A DNA stretch of 64,000 bases, taken from positions 89,818,626 through 89,882,625 of the forward strand of contig NC_092048.1 in the NCBI RefSeq assembly GCF_003086295.3, given 5' to 3'. How positions within the stretch are numbered: the first letter of the stretch is position 1; each line of letters opens with the position of its first letter. Positions 10,701 to 22,329 of the stretch are shown piece after piece. Below the pieces are notes generated by a model. It made no database searches. It worked only from the letters and a program-made list of their open reading frames with translations, and had not been told where the DNA came from. This DNA comes from Arachis hypogaea (Eukaryota; Streptophyta; Magnoliopsida; Fabales; Fabaceae). Made by a program: the position numbers and the translations under genes.

Positions 10701-13328
10701 AGAATGATCCTTTGTCTCAAGGACAAATAGATCAAAGCAGCATAAACAAACCGGCGGATAGCATATAATTTCTCTTTCTAATACCGGTTGTTTTTATCTT
10801 TTATTACCTTCTGCTTCTAATTTTGATATATTTTTTTATAAAAAAAAGTCCTTTAATATTTTATTCAAGAAAAAAAGGCAGGAAAAAAAAGCAAAAACTG
10901 CAACGGCGTAAGTTCTCAAAAAACAAAGCCTGTGTTTCTTTTGAATGCTTCAGGTGTATTTTGACTTTTTTGGGTGTATTTCAGGTTGAGCTTAGTAGAA
11001 GAATCAGCCAATGACCCAATTGAATAGAACATGATGGTTGTGCGGGTGGAGACACAGTCACAAACGGAAGCGCTTTCAATGTGAGTTGTACAAGTAAATT
11101 TCAACCTTATAATAATGAATTTTCACGGGCTTTCTTAACTTTTTATTTTTGTCTTGTTTAGAGTTTCGATTCAAGTTTATGTCCCTCTATCCCAGACAAC
11201 TCCTGTGCCAGAAATTGAACCATTTCCTGCAAAGTCTCCGAGTGAGAAAAATAATGAAGAAAGAACAAAAAGGTAAGGAATAATATTAGGGTGTATTTGG
11301 TTATTGTTTGGGTATATATTGTCCTTGTTGGGGTGTATATTTTACTTATTTGGGTGTATATCTTCACATAAGATCTGTAACTGGTTTTTTTATAATATGA
11401 TTCATTTTATCTAACCCTGCAGCACTCCAGAACCCCTAAAACCTGATGAAAGCACACCCACAGTTCCACCAGCTCCATCTAAAATGTAAGTTTAGCAGAG
11501 TAAAATTTGGTTTTCAATATCATTCATCTATTCTTATTCTTATAGTACGTTATATGTCATCACACAGTAATCCAGCCCCAGAAGACGCTGCTGCACTAAT
11601 GATGATGGCACAGACAGCATCCTACATTCCTAAAGAAGGTCTGATGCCATCATTCATCCTTGGCTTGACTTATTCAAGCCAAGAAGAAGCAGCGACGCAA
11701 GAGGGATAGAGGGCAAAAAGTCCTGAAACACCAAAACTAATCGAACAATTAGAGGAGTTGGTGAAAAAAATTACAAACAGTGGGGTGAAAACAGTATTGG
11801 ATTATGCAAAAAGTAAAAGTCCACAGATTGAAAAGCAGTGTGGCAAAGAAATTTTTGAAAAGTTTGAAACTCCTGTGAAGAACAATGAGATCTCGGCTGA
11901 AATAAAGGAGAAATGTTACGTCTGGGCCACACATGTAAAGACATATGGAGATGAAAACACTAATGAGTATGACCCAGTGTGCACCCTCAAAGCCCAAGAT
12001 CGATTCATTTTGTCAAAAATTCACTTTGCATCTCTGAAAGCTGATACACATATAGAAGCTGAGGTAATATTAGAATAACATTAATGATTTTATCATGAAA
12101 TGTAACTGCAATTCATGTAAATTGATTTGGGTTTTTTTTTTCTAGATTGTCATTGTCATGTGCCTTATCCTAAACTAACAACATTAAAAGATTTCAAGAA
12201 GAAATATACTGTCTCTCCCTTGATATTGTGGTAAGATGTACTTCAATTCAACCTTGGGTGTATTTTATGTATTCATTTGGGTGTATTAATTATTTCATTT
12301 GGTGTTTCACAAATGTTGCAGAACATGGCCATTGGAAATCATCCAGATAGCGAATTCTTACAGCCTAAAACCAAAAAGCCATTTAGGGTCGAAGACTACC
12401 CAATGTTTATACCCTTTTTGGACCTCAAAAAATTAGCATCACATCCATATGTAAGTTTTCGTTTCTAAAACTTCTTATCACAATTCTTGACTTATGTGCC
12501 AATTAAACTAAAACACTGTTCAATGTGGAAATGCTTCAGATTTTTGCACCTATTTGCTATTCAGAGCATTGGTGGCTATGGGTGGCTGATGTAAGAAAGA
12601 GAAAATTTTATATACTTGACCCGTATCACAAGACATGTCCATCTGAAGCCAGAATGAAGCTAAACAAATTTGTTGTAAGTTGTTTCTGTGTTTTGTATTT
12701 TAATATTTGGGTGTATTTCTGTTCAACATAAGGGGTAGTTTGTGATTTCTTGGGTGTATTTTTTTATTTAATTTATTTATATATTTTGATTTGTTTTGTG
12801 TTTTAAGAGATATATAATTTCAAGAACGAGGGTATATGCTGGGGGCACCTCTCAGGAAAAAAGGATCAGGAAATTGAACCACCATACATTAACATCTCAG
12901 GCCAAAAAACAAGGTATAAATCTTTCACTCTGAAAATTAATCTTTCCTATATGTAATTTGCTAATTTATTTTTTGTTTTTCAACTATGATTGTGCTATTT
13001 ATGTAATGAAGTGACTTTAAATAATTCAGCCCAAAAATGTTAAAAGGGGGAAGTATAAGTGGGATAATTGGACTCAAGTAATTGTGTTTAAAAATATCTA
13101 TTACTTTACTAAATTAACATGGTTGATTAAAAAGAATATTCTTTTAAACTGTAGGACGTGGTGGACCACTTTAAAGTAGAATATGTTTTCCGGATTCTAT
13201 TCCATGAAATGAATCAAGACAGAGTTGAAGCCATTAGGGGAAGTGATGCAATAAGATTGTCCAAGCCATCCTCACTATTGTTGAGTCCATATTGTCAGAT
13301 AGATTCTTATGATATTGACACTGATTAA
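7706..13328 (+). pseudogene. ULP1 (C48) cysteine-protease-like MULE gene, decayed multi-exon
   Basis: Exons start with MTDSSSSFSIKTQTVKIQ (7706) and continue with a conserved block (LLSEKFENMSEAKKAIVWEL, from about 8697) and a helical block (near 9110-9595). A Lys/Glu/Ser-rich nuclear-type stretch (9660-11280) and a mid-domain (11580-12063) follow. The C-terminal protease module has EHWWLWVADVRKRKFYILDP (catalytic His and Asp region, about 12556-12625) and YDCAIYVMK with the nucleophile Cys codon at 12991-12993. ULP1-like proteins remove SUMO-type modifiers; in MULEs their role is unknown. Breaks: TAG at 9267, TAG at 9366, TAG at 11707, TGA at 13012 directly after the Cys motif where Trp is expected, and TAA at 13018. 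The last exon ends DSYDIDTD with TAA at 13326. Exon edges are approximate. Confidence 0.8.
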
Positions 13329-13560
13329 TCTAACTGTTATGTAGTCTTGTAATAATTTGAACACATGGTGTAAAATTTTGCCAATGCAATCCAGTTTTAT
13401 TATAAAAACTTTTTTCATAATTAAATTGTCTCTGCTGTATTCAAAAGGTCTAAATTACAGGTTCTAAAAAATGAAGGAAAACATCAAACCATATATACAC
13501 CCAAAACATGAAATTTTACACCCAAGGCAAGTTCAACATACACCCAAACTTCTATCCCTT

Positions 13561-14215
13561 GATACTGGATCCCTAAAACCGTAAATACTAAAACCCTAAA
13601 ACCTAAACGCTAAAATCCTAAAATCCTAAAACCCTAAACCCCTAAACCATAAACCCTAAAATCCTAAACTCCTAAACCATAAACCCTAAAACCCTAAACC
13701 CATAAACCTTAAATCCTAAACCCTAAAATTCTAAACCCAAACATGAAATTTCTAGTGACTGTCTCTACTGTATTCAAAAGGTATAAATTACAAGTTCTAA
13801 AAAATGAAGGAAAATATCAAACTAAATATACACCCAAAACATGAAATTTTACACCCAAGGCAAGTTCAATATACACCCAAACTTCTATCCCCTGATGCTG
13901 GATCCCTAAAATCCTAAAACCCTAAAACCTTAAAACCCTAAAACCCTAAACCCTAAACAATAAAACCCTAAACCCTAAACCTTAAAACCCTAAACCCTAA
14001 TCACTAAACCCTAAAACCCTTAAACCCTAAACCCTAAACACTAACCCCTAAACCCTAAAATCCTAAACCCTAAATCCTAAAACCCTAAACCCTATACCCC
14101 TAAACCATAAACCCTAAAACCATAAACCATAAACCCTAAACCCCTAAACCCTAAAACCCTAAAACCCTAAACCCTAAAACCCTAAAAACCATAAACCTTA
14201 AACCATAAAAATTAA
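13561..14215. repeat. Degenerate telomere-like (CCCTAAA)n array
   Basis: Two blocks of CCCTAAA, CCCTAAAA and CCTAAAC-type units (about 13561-13740 and 13905-14215) resemble the plant telomere repeat with variable A-run length. A duplicated segment lies between them: the text around 13445-13560 recurs around 13755-13900. The array is between the 3' ends of the two convergent MULE genes. It is interstitial and too degenerate to be a chromosome end. Confidence 0.9.
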
Positions 14216-14378
14216 ACAAAACAATAATTTCTAACATAAAATAGCAGCATCTGAAAATATATAAATGTAAAATGTCAAACACAAGAAAATTCAGAAATAC
14301 ACCAAAAAAACTGAGAATTACACCAATATTCTATTACTATACACCCAAAAAACTATCCCCTGCTGCTGGTTTCTTGAA

Positions 14379-16441
14379 CTAATAATTCATAACATGTCCG
14401 TGATATTGGCCAGAATTTGGTTGCACCACTGATGCAGCATCAAAAAGGTTTAACTGGAAATAATAAACTCACATATTAGCAAAACTATTAACAAGAAAAT
14501 TAAACTCAATCACCACCTATTTAAAGAACATCACTTTTACCTCATTTAGAGCTTTTGTTTTCTTCTTCTTTGAGGCATTTGCAATCTGTTTTGTCCAACT
14601 TTGAACCTAGCCTATTTTTTGGATGTCCTCTTGTTCGAACCCTTGAAGGGCTTTGAAGCTTGTTAACGGATTCCATGTTGGCATCTTCATGAGATAACGA
14701 ACATGTCCCCTTCCTTTTGGCTTTCAATTCTTCCATTTCAACCATGAAGTTATCGTAGGCACAGTGCAGAATGGCACTCAGCTCCTTCGATTCTGATGCA
14801 AATTCGCAAATATTTTGCGAATGAAACACCAATTCGTCAAACTTCTTGCTTCTTGGCTCCAATAGTGGCTCATCATGACTGCTCTTGATGTGTGTGTGTG
14901 TCACCTCTTTACCTTCTTGCTCCATCGTTCCAATATATATCTCGATGACACTTCAGTTACTCGTTCAAAGCTTAACACACTTAGGGTATGACGGCACAAT
15001 ATGCCTCTTAACTCGAATAATAAGCATTGACATTTCACTTGGGCTGCTACTGAGTCATAAGTAACCACAAACTTGTTGAATATTGAGTTGAAAACTTGTT
15101 CTCCAACTTCATATACTGAATAGCCTAGAGCGGAGTTCATTAATCTTGTGATGCAATTTGCCTTTCCTTTGAATTGTGCTTGGACTTCCCTAAACTTTTG
15201 GTGAGTGTACACATGTTGAAACTGGGTTTTAATGGAGGATTTTGTTGCACACGGTATGACCGTATGAAAATCTGTAGCATCTGATTTTCTCTCTGTTTGC
15301 TCCCTGCTTCCGAGGCAATTATTGTATTGTTTGACAAATTGGATAAGTGAGCTGTTCCGTGTAATGAACTTGTTAAAAAATGAATGCATGCTCTTGCTCC
15401 TTTGTGTGCTTCTCATCCCTGCCCAAAAGTGCTGATCTAGATAAATTGGAACCCATATATGACGGTCTTCGTAAAGATCTGTAGAATACACCCAAATCAG
15501 ACTATATCACACCTAAAAATATGCAATTTACACCTCTGCTGCAGATTTTAAACAACATTATCTGAAAGTCACTTATTGTCCACAAGACTATACTTCAGCA
15601 GAAAATCATTCCAATTCCTATCAAATGAGTCTTTGCTATGAGAGTTCCAAACAACTTGACTCATTTCTTGTTCAATTTCTGCATGACCCTTGTACCCATT
15701 TAATTTTCTTGAAATCTTCTTGATGATGTGCCAAATACACCAACGGTGAATTGTTGTTAGCATACAAGCCTCTACAGCCCTTTTCATTGACGCGCATTGA
15801 TCGGTGAGAATCCCTTTTGGAGCATTTCCTTCCAAGCAACGAAGCCAACATTGAAATTACCATTTGAATGATGCAATTTCTTTGTTTTTCATCAAAGCAC
15901 ATCCAAGAAGTGTTGATTGACCGTGGTGATTCACACCGACAAAAGAACCACAAACCAAATTATACTTGAAACAAATTACGAGATTGCAGAATGAAAATCA
16001 TTATGTACACCCAAAAACATCCAATATACACCTCTGCAGCAGATTCATAAAACAATATTAATTTAGCATCATAAACAAGAACAACATAATACCTGTTTGT
16101 ATTGTAGGTGGTGTCAAATGAAATAACATCTCTGAAATACCCAAAGGCAGCTCTGCTCCTTGCATCGGCCCAAAAAGCTAGCTTAATCGACTGATCATCC
16201 TCGAGTTCGAGCTCGAAAAAGAAATTTTGATTCTTCTCTTTCATTCTTAATAAATATTTCCCGAATTCTTTTGCATCTTCTTGTTCCGAAACATTCCGCA
16301 CTTCTCTCGTGATGTAATTCCTCACGTCTTTTTTGATAAAATTTAACTCGCGGTGACTCCCGGCTGCCGCAACGAATGATTGGTAAGTTTTTCTTGGTCT
16401 AATACTGGCTTCCTTGTTATTCTCTATTGTACGACGAACGG
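14379..16441 (-). pseudogene. FAR1-type MULE transposase, C-terminal two thirds
   Basis: Minus-strand exons give, in order, a FAR1 linker (near 16325), the MULE transposase core (AFWADARSRAAFGYFRDVIS, FDTTYNTN, ILTDQCASMKRAVEACM, RWCIWHIIKK) and a SWIM zinc finger (VKCQCLLFELRGILCRH, CxC...CxH). A basic C-terminal tail (RVRTRGHPKNRLGSKLDK) and a last exon (NLFDAASVVQPNSGQYHGHV) end at TAG 14379-14381. FAR1/FHY3 proteins are domesticated relatives of this transposase. Decay: a frameshift around 15836-15953, and TQRSKSMHSF where relatives have TQRSES, so the likely catalytic Glu is replaced by Lys. The 5' part of the gene is beyond the nested LTR insertion, at 28012-28857; reading resumes cleanly across AACGG. 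Confidence 0.85.
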
Positions 16442-16616
16442 TGATAAGTCCATATTTTACGATATATTTTGGTTTGATTTAAGTGGATTTCATCACATAA
16501 ACTCACATTTACTCATCTAAATAGCATGCTTTTGAGATTTCTTCCTAAATTGTGCTTAAAAGTGAAAACATGCTCTTTTGTGCTTAATTCTAGTCAATTT
16601 TATTCACTTTAATCCC

Positions 16617-18116
16617 TGACGTTAGGATTTTTGCTAGTAAAGAATTTATAAAAATAGTCGCGTTGTAGATATAGTTTCTAAACCAACAGAAATCCCTTCG
16701 TACAAATGTTTTGGTTGTCACAAGTAACAAACCCCTAAATAAATTGATAACCGAAGTATTCAAACCTCGGGTCGTCTTCTCAAGGAACTGCAGGAAAGTA
16801 TGTTCTTATTATTGGTTATGAAGATTGTAAATTGGGGTTTTGAAGATGAGGAACAAGTAATTTAAATTGCAATTAAAGTAAGTAAAAGACTGTAATTTAA
16901 ATAAATAACTGTAAAACACACTTTTGGCAAGGTATGAGAAATTAGAAGTTCTATCCTAGTTATCCTTATCAATGATGATGAAAATTGAATCTTAATTCCA
17001 CTTAGTTAACCTTTGCTAGAGCAAGGGAAGGTCAAGTGACTAATTAGTTAGATCCTCAAATCCTAGTTAATCCCTAAGGAAAGATTGGGATTATTGAAGT
17101 TCAATTCAATTAGCAAAAATAACGATTATCAATCATGTTGAGTTTGATAACTCCTGAGTTACTGATTTCTTAACCAAGACCAAAAGGGGAAAAGTAAATC
17201 TACTGGAATAAAAATGTCTTCAGATTGGGGATAAAAGTAACATAATTAAAAGAAAGCAATTGTGAATTGAAATACCTCAAATAACATTAATTCAAAGAGT
17301 AATCTGTAACATAGAAAAATTCATAAATTAAATTGAGAAAATAATAAAAAGGAATATTGAACCTGGTAAAGAGATAATCCTGAAAGCGCATAAAATCCTA
17401 AATCTAAATCCTAATCCTAAAGAGAGAGGAGAGAACCTCCCTCAAAACTACATCTAATTCATCAATGCTGACTAATTGGAGAGTCTCCCTGAATGGATGC
17501 ATTTCCCCACTTTATAACCTCTGATCTGTGCCTTCTGGACTTGGATTTGGGCCAAAAAGGACTTCAGAAATCGTTGGGAGCGTTTTCTGTAATTTCTGGT
17601 GCGTGACCTCTGTCACGCGGCCGCGTGGGTCACGCGGCCGCGTGGGTCACGCGGTCGCGTCAATTGGAGTTTTCCTTGTCGCGCGGTCGCGTCAGTCATG
17701 CGTCCGCGTCATATGCGTTTCACTCAAGGCACACGATCGCGTCAATCACGCGGTCGCGTCGCTGTTAATTCGCGTTGGCATGCGGCCGCGTCGTCCATGC
17801 GATCGCGTCGTTGCCAGTTTCTTCAAAAACTCCGTTTTGTGCTTTCCTTCCACTTTTGTATGTTTCCTTTTCATCCTTTAAGTCATTCCTGCCTTAGAAG
17901 ATCTGAAACTACTCAACACACGAATCACGGCATCGAATGGTAATAAAAGGGTAATTGAAATTATTACTTTTAAAGCACAGGAAACATGTTTTTCACATAC
18001 ATCACATAATAAGGAAGGGAAAGTAAAACCATGCAATTAATATGAATAAATGAGTAAAGGGTTAAATAAATCACTTAAATTAGGCACAAAATGTATCATA
18101 AAATATGGGTTTATCA
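16617..18116 (-). repeat. Element A 3' LTR
   Basis: TG...CA bounded, 1500 bp. It contains nine or more CpG-rich 12-bp boxes between 17615 and 17808. It is nearly identical to 25203-26619 outside the box region and longer by 83 bp, all of which falls in the boxes. Confidence 0.93.
17615..17808. repeat. Paired CpG palindrome boxes in element A 3' LTR
   Basis: ACGCGGCCGCGT at 17615-17626, 17632-17643, and ACGCGGTCGCGT at 17649-17660, each separated by 5 nt (GGGTC). Further pairs with 5-nt spacers end at 17797-17808. The perfect boxes are their own reverse complement. Confidence 0.9.
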
Positions 18117-18131
18117 ACCTCCCCACACTTA
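18117..18131 (-). other. Element A polypurine tract
   Basis: The minus strand reads TTAAGTGTGGGGAGG immediately before the 3' LTR, where the plus-strand primer site is expected. The same string adjoins the LTR in element B. Confidence 0.8.
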
Positions 18132-19871
18132 AACAATAGCATGTCCTCATGCTAAATCCAAGATAAAGAGGAAGGTAAGGTTGAAGTGGTGGAATCTCAT
18201 GCAATGCAATCTATTCTAAATGCAACTACCTAAATGCATCATGCAATTCTTAATTGTTATTTACTTGTATATAAAGCTTACATGTAGTTGAATTAATTCA
18301 CATTCTCAAGGAATCACATATACATAGCCAAACCTTAAATAATGATAAAGCACTTTTACAATTGAGATGGGAGAGAAAAACATTTTATAAACTTGCAAGA
18401 CAATTAATAATTCAAGCAGAGATATATGTTAATGAGCTATTGAACTCTTACTGGATTTTGTGTTTACTCTCTAGTCACTCGGTGTTTATTGGGTTAATCA
18501 CTCTATTCCTCTTTTTATCCTTTCTTTCTACAACTTTGTTCTTCATCTAACCAATCAACAATTATAGAATATAGACATACCAAAAATCATGAGGTCTTTA
18601 ATTAAGGTTGTAATGGGGCCAAGGTAAAGGCAAGGGTATATGTATAAGGCTAAGTGGGCTAATTAAGCGAATCCTTGATTAGTCTAAGATCTCACCTAAC
18701 ATACATACTTTGTAAAGCAGAGCTTCTTTACTTATTTTCCTATATTTTTTCCACTTTTGATACATGCTCATATTTTAATTTTTATCTTGTCCCATGTGTA
18801 TTGCTTTATTTTGCATGTGGGGAATTCTTTTGTATCCCCTTTATTTAAATACTGAAAAATAAATATACCATTTTTTTTAAATGCACATGGTATTTCAATT
18901 ATTTTGATTTCACATGAGCATACTTCCCAAAAAATTTTATTTTGAATTATTTTATTCTTTTCAACTTTCTACCCTTTGTTTTTATCATCCATGTTCCCAA
19001 TAGGTTTTCCACACTTAAACAATTACACACTTTCTATCTTAAGCTAACCAAGGATTCAACTTGGGATTTTTATTTTATTTTTCTGCTTAAGACTAGTATT
19101 GTGGTTTATAGAATAAGAGGGGTTTTAAAGGCTCAAGGGGGTTGACAAGGGTGATGTAAAAGGTAGGCTAATTTGGGATGAGTGAGCTAAAATCAAACAA
19201 TGGCTTCAATCACTCTCTTGGTATGTATTTCTATTCTATAATCGGACATATAGATTTAGAACAAAGTAAAGAACACCAGAATAAATAAGAAGGGTGGAAC
19301 ACACAGGAATAAAAATTATGGTTTGAATGTAACCATACAATTAAGCTCAAAACTCACAGACTGTGTGTTCTCTAACTCAAAAATCATATATCAGTTATGT
19401 ATGTCATGCAAGTAAAATTAAAAGTTCCCATTATTCTCAATGTAAAACTTAAGGTGGCTTTAAAGTTCTAGTGTTTCTCCTTGATGAAATATTGTTAACT
19501 AACTAACATATAATGCTATATACACAAGGTGTGTGGATTGTTTCTATTATGTCCAAGTTTCTAGTTTACTTCCTTTTTATATTTTCAATATAAACTAAGC
19601 TATCTTATGCTAAAAAGGGTAAACTATACTAATTAATCCATAATTTCTATAACTAATAAGTTAGAATTGCAACTAAACTAAATGGCTAAAATATGAACCA
19701 AAAATGCAACATGCAGAAATAGAGTCAAAATACATGAAAATAGCAATGTATAAGTACTGGGAAAATAAAAAAAATAAATAAAAATAAAGAGGAAAATACA
19801 GAAAAATAGCAAAATAAAATGAAAGAGTCTGTAGTGGTTCACCAAAAAAATACGCCAGAGATGGCGACCGC
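18132..19871 (-). other. Element A 3' non-coding region
   Basis: About 1.7 kb between ORF2 and the 3' LTR, AT-rich, with no supported ORF. It is alignable in order with the same part of element B (44753-46250): shared phrases include the tract CTCATGCTAA-like near the LTR and the block around TCATCTAACCAATCAACA. Confidence 0.6.
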
Positions 19872-19890
19872 CCCACACTTAAAATGAAAC
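19872..19890 (-). other. Second polypurine-like tract after ORF2 (element A)
   Basis: The minus strand reads TTTTAAGTGTGGGGCGG just downstream of the ORF2 stop. It nearly repeats the polypurine tract at 18117. Element B has the equivalent at 46250-46266. Confidence 0.65.
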
Positions 19891-19908
19891 ATCGTCCCTG
19901 GTGCTCAC

Positions 19909-21358
19909 TCAAGCAAGGTGTGAAGGGGTGTCATCACTGGATGGGTGGGTAGCTGGAGTCTCTGTGGTGGTGGTCTGAGGGTCTGCCTGCTGCAGAGGAG
20001 GTGCTGACTGAATAGAAACCTCAGGGTCTGCAGCCTAAATCTGATGCGGGGCCTCCTGCTGTGATGCAGCCTGCTCTGTGCCTGCCTGCGCAGCCTCGCT
20101 CTGTGGATGGGTCTCTGCCTCGTGATCATCCGCCTCCTTCTCAGAAGGCTCTGATGGTGTGTCAGGCTCGGAGGGGATATCGCCAGATCGTATCATCAGC
20201 TTCAGGTGCTTATAGCATTGCTTGCTGCGACGCTTAGCTCTCTCATATCGGCGTCGGTTGCGGTGCTCCATCTGGTCTAGCTGTCGAAACAGGCGGTGCA
20301 CTAGGTGATAAACTGGCTTTGAGGCAGGTGGAGGTGCAGTGGTGGTAGCAGGGGTAGCTGTAGAGGAAGAGGGGCCGGCAGATGGTGTGGCTGTCTCATC
20401 AGTAGGAGTGAGGAATGGAGGTCTGTAGCCCAAAGCCAGAAAGTTCCTGCTGTGAGGGATAATCTTCTTGCATTCTGCGGCAGGTGGTTTCTCATCAGCA
20501 TCCTCCCAAGGCACGTCAGCTCGACGGCCTAGCTGTGTAATCAGATAAGGAAAGGGGAGAGTGCCTCAAATGTGGACCCTGGCCATATAGTACCGAATAA
20601 AGCGTGGCAGGTACAGGTCCTTACCCTCCATCACACACCATAGGAGGGTGATCATAGCGGCAGGTAGCTCCGTCTCGTGAGTACTCGGCATAATAAAGTT
20701 GCTAAGGATCTGATGCCATAGCCGAGTCTCATCGTTCAAGTATGCCCGCTTGATTCCCTTAGGCATGGTGGTGTTCTGACCCATGACCCATGGGACAGTC
20801 GGGTCAAGGGCTATCCTAGCCTTGACTGCATCCCAATCAAACTTCATGAAGCGCATATCCTCCTCAGCTTTTTGATAACCATCCAGCTGATCGGATTTAG
20901 GCAGAAGCTTCAGAACATCCTCTATGGCATCTTCAGTGACCAGAATCTGCTTCCCTCTAAGGTTTACTGCATCTAGGGAAGTTTTGAAGTAATTGCAGTA
21001 GAATTCCCTTACCCAAGATGCATTGACCTCAGTCAGGTTTCTCTCCAGGAAGAACCAGCCTCTTTGTTTGATCTGATCAGAGGTGTATTGCTGGAGTTCT
21101 TCTGGGATCTTCAGAGTCCTTTCCAGGTACAGGTTCCTGGAGTTTGCAAACACCGGATACTTCAGCTCGCAGTATCAGTTTGCAAATTTAATGGGATCAG
21201 TAGCAGGAAGTAGTTGGTCAGCCTTCTCCTGCGGGGTAAAGTGTTTCTCCCGCCAGGAGTCATCATGCATGAGGTCCAGGATGGACATGGAGGATTCTCC
21301 TCTTTTCTGTTTGCCAGTGGTAATTTTGAAGTTTTCCTTTTCTCTGGGTGTCTGACAT
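19909..21358 (-). pseudogene. Element A ORF2, putative plant transposon protein-like
   Basis: The start is ATG at 21356-21358, directly behind a splice-acceptor-like TTTTTTGTTTTCCAG. The conserved block includes LDLMHDDSWREKHFTPQEKA, LYLERTLKIPEELQQY, GWFFLERNLTEVNASWVREF, DPTVPWVMG and PAAMITLLWCVMEGKDLYLP. It resembles the family annotated as 'putative plant transposon protein' (function unknown). A Pro/Ala-rich linker and a basic helix (EHRNRRRYERAKRRSKQ) follow, then an acidic, Gln-rich tail. Defects compared with copy C: one frameshift near the N-terminus, a TGA after IKFAN, a TGA after MARVHI near 20566, and TAG at 20035. The ancestral stop is 19909-19911. About 480 codons in the restored register length; copy C is better preserved. 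Confidence 0.7.
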
Positions 21359-21362
21359 CCTG

Positions 21363-22329
21363 GAAAACAAAAAACCAGGATATAAAAAAAAATAGGAAAA
21401 CAAATAGGCAAAAAATCAAAAGAAACACAAAGTGGCAAAGTAGCAATAGAAGAGAAAATTGAGTTAAGTAAATTTGCATTAAGGATTGTATAAGAGTTAG
21501 AATACTAAGAAGAAAAATGTCACAATCCAAAATGTACTTCAATTCAAGTTAATTAGAAAAAGTATCATCATGCCTTGGTTAGAATGTTAAAAGAAAGTGA
21601 AAAACCAGAAGAGATGGTTTGAAATGTTAGGTTTGGTTAGAATTGAAAAAGAGTTGAGGAAGTTAAAATTAGTGAGTTAGTAAAAAGTGGGTTAAAGTAA
21701 GTGGCATAATGATCATATTCCAAGTAACAAGCATTCACAATTAGAAGCTATAGGTAATTCATATCCAAACAAGGAAATTAGGTTGATGATGATTCAAATA
21801 GATATAGATATAGCAAAAATTGGAATCTAAACATCAAAAATACAGATTAAGAACCAGAAAATCAAAAAGAATAAGAAAGCTTGCCCTGGTATTCATGAAT
21901 TGGTTTGGTAAAAGCAGGGGAAAGCAGAGTTAAAAATGCCAAAACCAAAACATGAATGAAAATCAAAATAGTTTACAGAAATTTGGGCAGCATTCCGGCT
22001 AAAACTAGTTTTTTCCAGAAAATAAATAGCAATTAGAATAGTTCATATGAATGAAAATATAGCTGCAATTACATATAAGGAATAAGAACATGTAAAGTAG
22101 TGTAAAGAGCAGCATGAAATAAGAAATTACAGCATATGAACAGTAACAACATCACAGCAGCAGCAGAATTGCGAATTGAATAAAACAGGTAGCAAGAACA
22201 GCGCAATTAATCAGGCCTAAATCCACTAACCACATCCTAGGCTACCTAACAACCTAGAAAGTACTACAACATGCATATCTAACTAGCCTAATGATGAACA
22301 TAAACAGAAAAATAGAAAGTTAACGATGA
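21363..22329 (-). other. Non-coding segment upstream of ORF2 (element A)
   Basis: AT-rich, no ORF. It ends at the T-rich acceptor-like tract before ORF2, which fits intron sequence. Copy C has a homologous stretch at 62346-63362. Confidence 0.55.

Noticed and set aside
13561..14215. Chromosome-end telomere
   Set aside because: Units are degenerate, the array is only 0.65 kb, and unique transposon genes lie on both sides. It is interstitial.
17528..17943. Arg/Val-rich plus-strand ORFs over the LTR boxes
   Set aside because: These are translations of the CpG palindromes (VRARGSR types) in LTR DNA, antisense to the element. Composition artefact.
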